A stretch of 64,000 nucleotides of DNA from Fodinicola acaciae (GTDB lineage: Bacteria; Actinomycetota; Actinomycetes; Mycobacteriales; HKI-0501), in contig NZ_WOTN01000001.1 in NCBI RefSeq assembly GCF_010993745.1, positions 2,111,235-2,175,234 on the forward strand. Reading direction: 5' to 3'. Positions within the stretch are counted from its first letter, which is position 1. Every line of letters begins with the position of its first letter. The notes below the pieces were generated by a model. It was not told the origin of the DNA, did no database searches, and saw nothing but the letters and a program-made list of their open reading frames with translations. Of the stretch, positions 25,635 to 33,344 are shown piece by piece. The position numbers and the translations under genes are program-made.

Positions 25635-26723
25635 ATGCACCTAGATCGTTTTTCTTTAGGGAAAACACCCACGAACCCACCCCCCACCCGGTTGGGAGGG
25701 GGCCAGAATGACGCACCGGTACGACAATTACGCGCCGTAGCAGGTAATCGCTGGCCGGCGTACGCGGCGGCCGGGTGGTCCGCGGTGTTGGCGGCGCTCG
25801 GCGTCGTGTGGAGTCTCGGTGGTCCCGGGTTTCCGGCGACCGACGGCCTGCTGGCGCTTCCGGACCGGCGACTGGCCGGCCTCATCGTTGCCGCGATGGC
25901 CACTGTCGGCGTCGGCGCGGCGCTCTGGATGACACGCCGCAGTCGTGCGTACGCACCGGCCGGCTACGGCGCAGTCGTGGCCGTTTCGCTGTGTCTGCTG
26001 GTCAACTCGCGGCTGATCACCTCGCTCGGCTACACCGTGCCGGTGCTGTTGGGCCTCGGATCCGACCGGATGTCGTTCGGCCAGGCGGTCGGCATGCTCT
26101 ATCCGTGGCCGGTGCGGTTCCAGCTGCTCTGCCTCGGCGGTGCGGCGCTGTGGACCGTCACCACGCTCAGATATCTGCGGCGTGGCCGAAACGCGTCCGA
26201 GAAATGCGGCTGGACGACTCCCGCGGCAGCGGCCCGGTGGGGTCGCGCGGCCGCGTACCTGTCGATGATCCCGCCCTGCCTCTACGCGAGCGAGCGGATC
26301 TCGTGGGCCTTCGGTGTACCGCTCGGCGGCTCACCGGAGCTGGTCGCCATGCTGCACAGCAACGGCGGCTGGCTGGCCGGCCTGAGCTTGGGACTGATGG
26401 CGTTGTTCGGCGTGGTGATGACCTTCGGCCTGATCCACCGCTGGGGTGAGGTCTTCCCCCGCTGGACGCTCTGGCTGAGTGGCCGCCGCGTGCCGGTCGC
26501 CTTTCCGGTCACGTGTTTCCTGCTCGTCGCCGTCGCACTGGTGACGATGGTGCCGGACTTGGTCGCGGCGCTGGTACGGCACGGATCCACCGCGCCAGTC
26601 GACTCGGTCAACGGCCTGTTCGGCCTGGCGACGATGCTGCTCCTGCCGCTGTGGGGTGTGGGGCTGATCGTCGCCACCGCCGGTTACTACCTGCGCCGCC
26701 GCGCGCCTACTCCTGGATCGTGA
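25635..26723 (+). CDS. multi-spanning membrane protein, unknown function
   Basis: A protein of up to 362 residues with about eight hydrophobic helices (for example LAGLIVAAMATVGVGAALWM and WLAGLSLGLMALFGVVM) joined by short loops and ending YLRRRAPTPGS. I know similar uncharacterised membrane proteins in actinobacteria but no function. The start is doubtful: ATG 25635 has a fair AAGGGA upstream, but the first 35 codons would be encoded by an intergenic repeat element (25670-25740), and family-like sequence begins only at about NRWPAYAAAGW (25755). A GTG at 25785 is the next choice. It is divergent from the kinase. Confidence 0.6.
   Translation: MHLDRFSLGKTPTNPPPTRLGGGQNDAPVRQLRAVAGNRWPAYAAAGWSAVLAALGVVWSLGGPGFPATDGLLALPDRRLAGLIVAAMATVGVGAALWMTRRSRAYAPAGYGAVVAVSLCLLVNSRLITSLGYTVPVLLGLGSDRMSFGQAVGMLYPWPVRFQLLCLGGAALWTVTTLRYLRRGRNASEKCGWTTPAAAARWGRAAAYLSMIPPCLYASERISWAFGVPLGGSPELVAMLHSNGGWLAGLSLGLMALFGVVMTFGLIHRWGEVFPRWTLWLSGRRVPVAFPVTCFLLVAVALVTMVPDLVAALVRHGSTAPVDSVNGLFGLATMLLLPLWGVGLIVATAGYYLRRRAPTPGS
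25670..25740. repeat. Repeat element with C-rich hairpin, copy 1
   Basis: A 71-base stretch beginning CACGAACCCACCCCCCACCC and ending GCGCCGTAG. It contains a stem of CCCCCACCC (25681-25689) with GGGAGGGGG (25694-25702), one mismatch. A clearly related sequence is at 29106-29180, sharing the first 20 bases exactly and the last 9 nearly so. Here it lies between a divergent kinase and membrane-protein gene, so it is not a simple terminator; a dispersed REP-like palindromic element is more likely. Confidence 0.6.
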
Positions 26724-26901
26724 TGGCCTGAGAGGGACAGATCATCGCGGCATCCCGGGCCGCCGCCTGGTGATCGGCCGGCGGCTCGGGCTGCAGCAGG
26801 ATCACCAGGCCGTCGTCCTCGTCCTGGTCGAACACCGCCGGGTCAGTCATCACGCACTGGCCCGACCCGATGCACTTGTCACGGTCCACGACTATCTTCA
26901 T
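26707..26901 (-). CDS. [3Fe-4S]-type ferredoxin, P450 electron donor
   Basis: A 64-residue acidic ferredoxin: MKIVVDRDKCIGSGQCVM at the start and MICPSQAITI at the end give the three cysteines (Cys10, Cys16 and the CP near residue 55) of a single 3Fe-4S cluster as in actinobacterial P450 ferredoxins (FdxD/SoyB-like). The gene follows the P450 at 26912 by 10 bases in the same operon, so it is almost certainly its redox partner. A ferredoxin reductase is not in the window. The 3' end overlaps the membrane-protein gene on the other strand by 17 bases. Confidence 0.95.
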   Translation of the reverse strand: MKIVVDRDKCIGSGQCVMTDPAVFDQDEDDGLVILLQPEPPADHQAAARDAAMICPSQAITIQE

Positions 26902-26911
26902 GCTTTCTCTC

Positions 26912-28099
26912 CTACCAGCTCACCGGAAGTTCGTGCACTCCATACACGATCATGTCGTGCTTGAACCGAAGTTGCTCGGCCGGTATGGCAAGTTTCAGCG
27001 TCGGAATCCGGCCGTACAAGGTGCCGTGGACGACCTGCAGCTCGACGCGCGCGAGCGGCTGCCCCAGACACTGGTGGATCCCGTACCCGAAGGCGACATG
27101 TTGCCGCGCCTTTCGCGCAACGTCGAGCTGGTCGGGCTCGGCGAACACCTCCGGGTCGCGGTTGGCCGCGTCGCCGGCGACGATCACCGCCTCGCCGGCG
27201 CTGATGAGCTGGCCAGAGACGGTCACGTCCTCGGTCGCCACGCGCCGCCGGCCGGAATGCGTGATCGTCAGATACCGCAGCAGTTCCTCGACCGACGACT
27301 TCACCACCGACGGGTCCGTACGCAGCCGTTCGAGCTGGTCGGGATGTGCCAGCAAGGCGGCCGTGCCGAGCGCGATCATGTTGGCCGTGGTCTCGTGGCC
27401 GGCCACCAGCAGCAGCCGCGCCATGCCGACCACGTCCGCGCGTGTCACGTGCCCCGGCCGCAGCTGGTTGACGACCAGCCGGCTGATCAGGTCGTCACCG
27501 GGCTCGCGATCCTTGGCGTCGACCAGCTCACCGAGATAGCCGGCCAGCTCGGTGACCGCCCGCTGCGCCTGCTCGGCCGTACTGGCCGCGTTGATCGTCG
27601 TGCGGCTCCAGGCCTGGAACCGGTCGTGATCCGCGTACGGCACGCCGAGCAGCTCGCAGATCACCAGTGACGGCAGCGGCAGCGCGAAAGCCTGGACCAG
27701 ATCGACCGGCGGGCCGGCCGCCAGTATGTCGTCGACCAGACTGTCCACAATGGACTGTATGCGCGGCCGCAAGGCCTCGACCTGGCGCATCGTGAAGCTG
27801 CTGATCAGCATCCGGCGAAAATGCGCGTGCTCCGGATCGTCCATGTTGATGAACGACCGCATCTGCCGCCGGCTGACCGCGCTTGCCGCGCTGACCGACG
27901 GATATCCGGGTCGCCGGCTGTCCGAGCTGAACCGCCGGTCCGCCAGTACGGCTCGAGAGTCGGCGTATCGGGTGATCAGCCACGCCTCCGTGCCGTCCCA
28001 GGTGCGGACCCGGCTGACCGGCTCACTCTCTCGCAGTCGCCCGTAGTCCGGCGGCGGGTCGTACGGACACTGTCGGCTCATCGGGAACGTCCGGGTCAT
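26912..28099 (-). CDS. cytochrome P450 (CYP105/107-like)
   Basis: A 395-residue soluble P450 of the actinobacterial secondary-metabolism or xenobiotic type. Landmarks: DPEHAHFRRM, the I-helix LLVAGHETTANMI, EELLRY (ExxR) and the haem loop FGYGIHQCLGQPLAR with Cys344. The ferredoxin gene follows directly. Promoter-proximal repeats of TTAGCTTAGCTTAACTAA (28120-28137) lie 21 bases upstream of the ATG and may bind a regulator. Substrate unknown; the neighbours give no biosynthetic pathway. Confidence 0.95.
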   Translation of the reverse strand: MTRTFPMSRQCPYDPPPDYGRLRESEPVSRVRTWDGTEAWLITRYADSRAVLADRRFSSDSRRPGYPSVSAASAVSRRQMRSFINMDDPEHAHFRRMLISSFTMRQVEALRPRIQSIVDSLVDDILAAGPPVDLVQAFALPLPSLVICELLGVPYADHDRFQAWSRTTINAASTAEQAQRAVTELAGYLGELVDAKDREPGDDLISRLVVNQLRPGHVTRADVVGMARLLLVAGHETTANMIALGTAALLAHPDQLERLRTDPSVVKSSVEELLRYLTITHSGRRRVATEDVTVSGQLISAGEAVIVAGDAANRDPEVFAEPDQLDVARKARQHVAFGYGIHQCLGQPLARVELQVVHGTLYGRIPTLKLAIPAEQLRFKHDMIVYGVHELPVSW

Positions 28100-28119
28100 C
28101 CGATCCCCTCCTCAAGATA

Positions 28120-28137
28120 TTTAGCTTAGCTTAACTA
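28120..28137 (-). promoter_or_regulatory. TTAG/CTAA operator-like repeat upstream of the P450-ferredoxin operon
   Basis: The stretch TTAGCTTAGCTTAACTAA starts with TTAG and ends with CTAA and contains two direct GCTTA units. It is AT-rich in a GC-rich background and lies immediately upstream of the P450 ribosome binding region, so it could be promoter and operator combined. It also lies upstream of the peptidase gene at 28210 on the other strand. Confidence 0.4.
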
Positions 28138-28209
28138 AGTGACGTTCCGGCCGGCAATGCCGGTTTTATCTGATGTGACCAGACAGACGCGGCGCAGCAG
28201 AATTGCGCC

Positions 28210-28941
28210 ATGACCACTGACGAACCGACGATTCTCGCCACGTCCGGCGGCTGGGGACGCGGCGCGCGCTACCAGCTCACGTACGCTCCGCTCCTGCACT
28301 ACGCCATCGAGCTGTCCGGTGTCGACGGCCGCCGGCCGAAGGTCTGCCACATCGACACCGCCGGCGGCGACCAGCAGTGGTTCATGGCCTGGGAGGACGA
28401 GGCGGCCCGCATCGCCGGCGTGGACGCGAGCCACCTGTCGCTGTTCAGCATGCCGAACGTCGAGGACATCGAAGGCCACCTGCTGGAGCAGGACGTCATC
28501 TGGGTCAACGGCGGCAGCGTCGCCAACCTGCTCGCCGTGTGGCGCGTGCACGGACTCGACGCGATCATGCCGCGGGTCTGGCAGGCCGGCGTAGTGCTGG
28601 CCGGCGTGTCGGCCGGCTCGATCTGCTGGCACGTCGGCGGCACCACCGACTCGTACGGACCGGACCTGCGGCCGGTCACCAACGGCCTCGCGATGCTGCC
28701 GTACTCCAACGGCGTGCACTATGACGGCGAGCGACAGCGCCGGCCGCTGTTTCACGAGCTGATCGCCGACAAGACACTGCCGGCCGGCTATGCCACCGAC
28801 GACGGCGTCGGGCTCGTGTATCGCGGCACGAGGTTCGTGGAGGCCGTCACCGAGATCCCCGGCAAGGGCGCCTACCACGTGGAGCGCTCCCCCGAGGGCG
28901 CCGCCGTCGAGACGCGGATCGAGCCGCGGTCGCTGCTCTGA
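28210..28941 (+). CDS. peptidase family S51 (peptidase E-like)
   Basis: A 243-residue protein with the class I glutamine-amidotransferase-like fold of peptidase E and cyanophycinase. The nucleophile elbow GVSAGSICW holds the catalytic Ser, preceded by VNGGSVANLLAVWR, which forms the oxyanion region, and a HYDGERQRRPLFHELI stretch follows. Peptidase E cleaves Asp-X dipeptides in the cytoplasm; the true substrate here is unknown. Start ATG 28210. It stands alone and ends in a tandem-repeat region. Confidence 0.87.
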   Translation: MTTDEPTILATSGGWGRGARYQLTYAPLLHYAIELSGVDGRRPKVCHIDTAGGDQQWFMAWEDEAARIAGVDASHLSLFSMPNVEDIEGHLLEQDVIWVNGGSVANLLAVWRVHGLDAIMPRVWQAGVVLAGVSAGSICWHVGGTTDSYGPDLRPVTNGLAMLPYSNGVHYDGERQRRPLFHELIADKTLPAGYATDDGVGLVYRGTRFVEAVTEIPGKGAYHVERSPEGAAVETRIEPRSLL

Positions 28942-28946
28942 CCAGG

Positions 28947-29098
28947 GTCGACTTCGCGAGGCGGCGTCTCAAATCAACCTCGCGGGACGGCATCTCACTA
29001 TCAACCTCGTCGGGCCGTGTTTCAAGATCAACGTCGCCAGGCTGCGTCTCAAGATCGACATCGTCGGACCGGGGCTCAAGATCAACTTCATTTCCTAG
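28947..29098 (+). repeat. Tandem repeat, 27-base period, about 5.7 units
   Basis: Six units begin at 28947, 28973, 29000, 29027, 29054 and 29081 (the last partial). Typical unit: ATCAACCTCGTCGGGCCGTG followed by TTTCAAG. Units differ at several positions but keep ATCAACxTCG at the start and CTCAAG at the end. Because 27 is a multiple of three, one frame reads a 9-residue repeat (INLVGPCFK, INVARLRLK, IDIVGPGLK). The array begins 5 bases after the peptidase stop. Confidence 0.8.
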
Positions 29099-29105
29099 GT
29101 AACCT

Positions 29106-29180
29106 CACGAACCCACCCCCCACCCCGACCACTGGGTGGGGGCCACATTCTCACCTGGGTATGACAGTTTCTCGCCGTAG
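29106..29180. repeat. Repeat element with C-rich hairpin, copy 2
   Basis: A 75-base relative of 25670-25740: identical first 20 bases, then a perfect 9-bp stem CCCCCACCC (29117-29125) with GGGTGGGGG (29134-29142), and a TATGACAGTTTCTCGCCGTAG end like copy 1. It lies between convergent gene ends (28941 and 29188), where it can act as a terminator for the monooxygenase gene. Confidence 0.6.
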
Positions 29181-29187
29181 CGGATAG

Positions 29188-30612
29188 TCAGGCGGCGCCG
29201 AACCAGTGCGTGAGTGCCGCGGCGAGGCTGGCGAGGTCGGGGCCGTCGTCCGCGGCCCAGGCGACATAGCCGTCGGGGCGTACGAGCGCCTGCCGTTGAC
29301 TGTCAACGATCCGGACGCGCGCCCCCCATTTGGCGGCGACCTCGCGAGCGTCCGGCGAGTCGGTCAGCAACACCGGCAATCCGGCTCGTAGCACCGAAAC
29401 ATCGCCATCGAAGAATCCACCACATTCGTAGCGCACGCCGGCACCATGCAGTTGGTCGAGGAAAAACCGCGTGACCGCCGGCTCCGGCATGAGCTCACCG
29501 ATCAGGTCGCGCAGAGCCTCGGTTTGCGGATCGGTGCGCAACAACGCCGTTTCGGCCCGACTGTTACGCAAAACCGCCGCGCCGACCGGATGCCGCTCAG
29601 CGGTGTAGGTGTCCAGCAGCGCCTCCGGCGCCAGGCCGCGTACGACCAGGGCCAGCTTCCAGCCGAGGTTCGCCGCGTCCTGCAACCCCAGGTTGAGCCC
29701 CTGGCCGCCGATCGGCGAGTGTACGTGCGCCGCGTCACCAGCCAGGAACACTCGGCCGCGCCGGTAGGTCGACGACTGACGAGCGTGGTCGGTGACCCGG
29801 TAAGCACCGGCGATCGACGACACCTCCACCTCGACACCGGTCACGCGGCGCAGCCGGCGCTCGAACTCCTCAGCGGTCACGTCGGCAGCACGGTCCAGGT
29901 CGTCCACGTCGAACTCCATCACCGCGCACGGCCCCGCAGATACGGCCGCGATTCCGTTGCGAAACCTGTGAAAACCCGGTTCGACGCCAGTCACCTCGGC
30001 CTCGCCGACCACCGCGACCATCGACGGATCCGTGCCGGCGAAGTCAAAGCCGGCGGCCTCGCGCACCACGCTCCGGCCACCGTCGCAGCCGACCAGGTAA
30101 CGCGTCCGTACGGTCCGGCCGTCGCTGAGCTCGACGGTCACGCCGTCGTCGTCAGCCGTGGCACCGACGACCGCACATCCGCGCCAGACCGCCACTCCGT
30201 CGGCGTACGCGCCCAGGATCCGCATGACGTCGCTCTGCATCACCATCACCGGCGCGGTCAGCTCCGGCGCGATGTCGCCGGGGTCGATCAGCGGCAGCAT
30301 GGAGAAGTCGCCTTTCATGTGCGCCATGCCGAGGCTTTCCAACAGTCCGGCGAGATCGGTGGCATCGGTCGACACGCCTCCACTCTCCGCGAGCCGGCGG
30401 ATCGCCGACGCCGCGACCACGCGGAACGAGCCGGCGATCCCCCGCGCGTCGAAGGTCCGCATCGTACGGTCGGTCAGTCCGCGGTCGTCGTCCACGCGCT
30501 CGGTCGCGAACTCCGCCACCGGCTCGACGACAACCGGCTCGACACCGGCCAATCGCAGCTCGGCGGCCAAAAACAGGCCAACAGGTCCAGCACCTGCGAT
30601 GAGTACGTCCAT
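29188..30612 (-). CDS. FAD-dependent aromatic monooxygenase (PheA/TfdB, rifampicin-monooxygenase-like)
   Basis: A 474-residue class A flavoprotein hydroxylase. The FAD fold starts at once ([19 protein letters not shown]), the NADPH/FAD dual motif is YLVGCDGGRSVVREAAG, and the ribityl-binding motif is VFLAGDAAHVHSPIGGQGLN. A thioredoxin-like C-terminal domain follows. Relatives hydroxylate phenols, polyketides or antibiotics such as rifampicin or tetracycline. Start ATG 30612 fits the motif spacing; the upstream extension is not conserved. A MarR gene is divergent 53 bases away, so substrate-induced expression is likely. Confidence 0.92.
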   Translation of the reverse strand: MDVLIAGAGPVGLFLAAELRLAGVEPVVVEPVAEFATERVDDDRGLTDRTMRTFDARGIAGSFRVVAASAIRRLAESGGVSTDATDLAGLLESLGMAHMKGDFSMLPLIDPGDIAPELTAPVMVMQSDVMRILGAYADGVAVWRGCAVVGATADDDGVTVELSDGRTVRTRYLVGCDGGRSVVREAAGFDFAGTDPSMVAVVGEAEVTGVEPGFHRFRNGIAAVSAGPCAVMEFDVDDLDRAADVTAEEFERRLRRVTGVEVEVSSIAGAYRVTDHARQSSTYRRGRVFLAGDAAHVHSPIGGQGLNLGLQDAANLGWKLALVVRGLAPEALLDTYTAERHPVGAAVLRNSRAETALLRTDPQTEALRDLIGELMPEPAVTRFFLDQLHGAGVRYECGGFFDGDVSVLRAGLPVLLTDSPDAREVAAKWGARVRIVDSQRQALVRPDGYVAWAADDGPDLASLAAALTHWFGAA

Positions 30613-30637
30613 GGCCCGAATACTACGCATGACGCGA

Positions 30638-30651
30638 ACTATTTGCATAGT
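30638..30651. promoter_or_regulatory. MarR operator candidate between divergent genes
   Basis: ACTAT (30638-30642) and ATAGT (30647-30651) form a perfect short inverted repeat with 4 bases between, in the 53-base gap between the monooxygenase start and the MarR start. Its size and position suit a MarR dimer controlling both promoters. Confidence 0.5.
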
Positions 30652-30665
30652 GTAAAGTTCTTGCC

Positions 30666-31106
30666 GTGGCGGAGCAGGACAGCCTGATCGACCGGATCGA
30701 GCAGGCCGACGACGAGTTCGTCCGGGTCGCCGCGGCCACCGTGAACAGTCCCCTGCAGTCGGTCGACCTGACCATGCAGCAGCTCAAGGTGCTGATGATC
30801 GTGGCGGTCGGCGGCCCCGCCTCCGGCCAGCAGCTGGCCGCCGCGCTCGGCATCGGACTGGCCGGCGTGAGCGGTGTCGTCCACCGGCTGTCCGCGCGCG
30901 GTTACGTGCGCCGCGCGGTCGATCCAAACGACCGGCGGATACGCCGCGTCCACCTGACCCCGAAGGCGACCCGGCTGATCGACGAGATGCGCGACGCAGG
31001 CAGGGAAAACAAGCGGCGGCTGCTGCGCAAGATGGACGACGACGCGCTGCGGAAGATGGCCGAGGCGATGGAGGCCCTCATCGAGGCGGCCCGCGAGGAC
31101 TCCTAG
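30666..31106 (+). CDS. MarR-family regulator
   Basis: A 146-residue winged-helix dimer. The recognition part is GQQLAAALGIGLAGVSGVVHR and the wing carries DPNDRRIRRVHLTPKA, the usual MarR DxRxxR pattern. Start GTG 30666. It is divergent from the flavin monooxygenase and probably represses it until a phenolic ligand binds. Its last 4 bases overlap the end of the opposite-strand membrane protein. Confidence 0.92.
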   Translation: MAEQDSLIDRIEQADDEFVRVAAATVNSPLQSVDLTMQQLKVLMIVAVGGPASGQQLAAALGIGLAGVSGVVHRLSARGYVRRAVDPNDRRIRRVHLTPKATRLIDEMRDAGRENKRRLLRKMDDDALRKMAEAMEALIEAAREDS

Positions 31107-31558
31107 AGATCGACGCCCAGGGCGACAAAAGCGCCGACCAGGCTCAGCATTGTCCAGCCGATACGGCGAAAAGCCGCCTGATGACCGGGGATCTCCGCGG
31201 GCAGCGCGAAAATCCGCCGCGGCCACATGCGCCACGACACGTGCCAGAACAGGCCGCCGACAGTCAGCAGGATCAACGCGCGTACGCCGGTGACGACCCA
31301 CCACAGGGGCGTACGGTTTTCGTGCAACAGAGCCAAAGCGACGCCGGTGACCACCAGGGTCGCGATCAGACCGACGACCTTCCAGCGCGCGCCGGCCGCG
31401 ATCGTCGTCGCCAGCGGCTCGGCGGCCGCCGCGGACCCGGCGTCGGCCAGGATCCGCGGCTGCACCACCGCGATGCTGTATGCCATCGCACCAAACCACA
31501 GCGCCTCGACCAGCACGTGGACGCTGGTCAACGTCAACCTCAGCAGCTCAAGCCACAT
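31103..31558 (-). CDS. four-helix membrane protein, unknown function
   Basis: A 151-residue protein with four hydrophobic helices and few loops (MWLELLRLTLTSVHVLVEALWFGAMAYS first, WKVVGLIATLVVTGVALALL second, GVRALILLTVGGLFWHVSW third, RIGWTMLSLVGAFVALGV last). Several histidines near the membrane faces are reminiscent of CopD-like or DUF4149-like proteins, but no firm match. Start ATG 31558; the frame extends 9 codons upstream without support. It converges with the MarR gene. Confidence 0.65.
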   Translation of the reverse strand: MWLELLRLTLTSVHVLVEALWFGAMAYSIAVVQPRILADAGSAAAAEPLATTIAAGARWKVVGLIATLVVTGVALALLHENRTPLWWVVTGVRALILLTVGGLFWHVSWRMWPRRIFALPAEIPGHQAAFRRIGWTMLSLVGAFVALGVDL

Positions 31559-31641
31559 GCCGCCATCGTCGCGCGGCGCCGCCAAGCCCCGACCTCTGGG
31601 TCCGCCGGCCGCACGCGTACGCCGGCCGGCGGGTGGGGTTG

Positions 31642-31663
31642 GGGTCTGTTTCGAAACAGACCC
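31642..31663. terminator. Perfect 22-base palindrome centred on TTTCGAAA
   Basis: GGGTCTGTTTC (31642-31652) is exactly complementary to GAAACAGACCC (31653-31663); the last base is the first base of the peptidase stop codon. The middle 16 bases are identical to the palindrome at 23692-23721. It lies between two leftward genes, ending the peptidase gene. Confidence 0.6.
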
Positions 31664-33210
31664 TAGAAGGGTCGTTGCCTGGCCTGCAACTGCTGCACGA
31701 TCCTGTCCCGGTTGGCGCCGATCGCCTTGGATTTCAGCGAAACATCACCGGCCGAACAATACTGGTCGTGCCTGGGAAGCGTCCCGTTCACCAGCCACTG
31801 CGTCGCGAGGTTGGTGCTGCACGCGTTCTGCGTGAACAGATAGACGCCGTGACCGCCCTGGTTGACCGTCACCAGCCGAGCGCGGTCGCCGAAAGAGGCC
31901 CGCATCTGAACGCCGCCGCTGTAGATGGTCGCCGGATCACGCAGGTTCTGCAGGATCAGGATGTTGGACGGACCGTCCGCGTCGATCTTCACGAGCGGTT
32001 CTTTCGGTGGCACCGGCCAGAAAGCGCACGGCCAGACGTTGGAGGCCATCGCGCCGGAGATCGGATAACGCTTGGCGTCCCGCTCGCGATCGGCCTGATA
32101 GCGGGAAAGATCCTTCGGCCACGCGGTGTCTCCACACAGGACACCCGTCAGCACGGCCGCCCCGTCGTCCGCCGGCGGCGTGGCCAGCGAGGCCCGCTTG
32201 GCGACGGCGGTCGCCGTCGCCGCGTCGGCGCGGTCGAGTGCCTGCCAGAGCTGCGCGAGCGACGCGAACTGGCTGTCGTTGTAGAGCCCACCGCGGGTCT
32301 GGCCGCGGAAGACGTTGCCGGTGTACGGACCGACCGGCGTCTTGTCCAGCTTCGCCGCCAGCCGGAAGTACGTGGCGCGTACGGCCGCCGGCGTCGCTCC
32401 GAGCTCGTACGCGCCATTGCGCGCCGCGGCCCATTTCGCGAAGTCCGGGAACCGCAGCTCGGTCGCCGGTCCCCAGGCTCGGAACTCATCACGCCAGATC
32501 AGCTGCGAGCCGACCGAGCTGTCCAGGATCACCCGGTCGGTGTTCTGCGGGAACAGCGACGAGTAGACGGCACCGAGGTAGGTGCCGTACGAGACGCCGA
32601 AGTAGGAGATCTTCCGCTCCCCCAAAGCCGTCCGGATCTGGTCCATGTCACGGGCGGTGTTGGCGGTCGTGATGTAGGGCAGCACCGCGCCGCTGTTGTC
32701 GAAGCACTGCTTGACGACCTGCTTCTGGAAGGCCACGTCCGCGTCGAATCCGCCGGCACGCGGATACGGGATGAGGCCCATCTGCTGGTCAGTCGTCAGC
32801 GCGCAGGTCTGCGCCGTGCTGTGGCCGAGTCCGCGTGGGTCGAAGCCGATCAGGTCGTAGGAGTCGAGCACGCTCGCCGGCGCGAGCTGGCCGATCATCA
32901 GCGGCATGTCGAGTCCCGGACCGCCGGGACCACCGGGGTTGAGCAGCAGGACTCCGCGCCGGTGCTCCGGCGGCGCGGCGAGCCGGGAGACCGCGACGGA
33001 AATGTGTGGACCAGCCGGTTTCGTATAGTCCAGCGGCACCGACACCGACCCGCACTGCAACGCCGAGCCGCCAGGCTGGCTGGCGATCTCCGGCGGACAG
33101 GCACCCCAGTCGATCGTGCCGGCGGCGTGTGCCGGCGCGCTGCCGACGAGCGACGCCACCGTGACCACCAAGGCCGCCGTCACAGCTCCCCAACGTCTGA
33201 TTTTTCGCAT
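31663..33210 (-). CDS. secreted alpha/beta-hydrolase, TAP-like tripeptidyl aminopeptidase
   Basis: A 515-residue secreted serine hydrolase. A signal peptide (MRKIRRWGAVTAALVVTVAS, cleavage after AHA about residue 29) is followed by the hydrolase core: oxyanion-hole text LLLNPGGPGGPGLDMP, VSYGTYLGAVYSSLFP with the nucleophile in GVSYGT, the acid in the ILQNLRDPATIYSGG region and the His in NQGGHGVYLF. The C-terminal third matches the TAP-like domain of Streptomyces tripeptidyl aminopeptidases (SlpD/SlpE). It would trim N-terminal tripeptides outside the cell. Start ATG 33210 with AGGAGA upstream. Confidence 0.93.
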   Translation of the reverse strand: MRKIRRWGAVTAALVVTVASLVGSAPAHAAGTIDWGACPPEIASQPGGSALQCGSVSVPLDYTKPAGPHISVAVSRLAAPPEHRRGVLLLNPGGPGGPGLDMPLMIGQLAPASVLDSYDLIGFDPRGLGHSTAQTCALTTDQQMGLIPYPRAGGFDADVAFQKQVVKQCFDNSGAVLPYITTANTARDMDQIRTALGERKISYFGVSYGTYLGAVYSSLFPQNTDRVILDSSVGSQLIWRDEFRAWGPATELRFPDFAKWAAARNGAYELGATPAAVRATYFRLAAKLDKTPVGPYTGNVFRGQTRGGLYNDSQFASLAQLWQALDRADAATATAVAKRASLATPPADDGAAVLTGVLCGDTAWPKDLSRYQADRERDAKRYPISGAMASNVWPCAFWPVPPKEPLVKIDADGPSNILILQNLRDPATIYSGGVQMRASFGDRARLVTVNQGGHGVYLFTQNACSTNLATQWLVNGTLPRHDQYCSAGDVSLKSKAIGANRDRIVQQLQARQRPF

Positions 33211-33344
33211 AGATCTCTCCTTTTGCTCGGATAGAGACCCTCTTACGATTTCCGTACGATCGCGCGGTCGCGTCCGACACCGGGATGAACCGTTGTCCTG
33301 CTGCGGACTTAGAGCCGGTCCGGCATCCCCGATAGGGTGATCCG

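Noticed and set aside
25709-25741. Ten-codon leader MTHRYDNYAP in the repeat element
   Set aside because: The related copy at 29106 does not preserve the frame or start codon, so it is not a conserved leader peptide.
28790-29098. A 102-codon frame ending in the 9-residue repeats
   Set aside because: Its first half is antisense-like shadow of the S51 peptidase in another frame and no ribosome binding site precedes the repeats; the repeats are reported as DNA repeats instead.
28947-29098. CRISPR-like array
   Set aside because: Units are contiguous and degenerate with no unique spacers and no cas genes.
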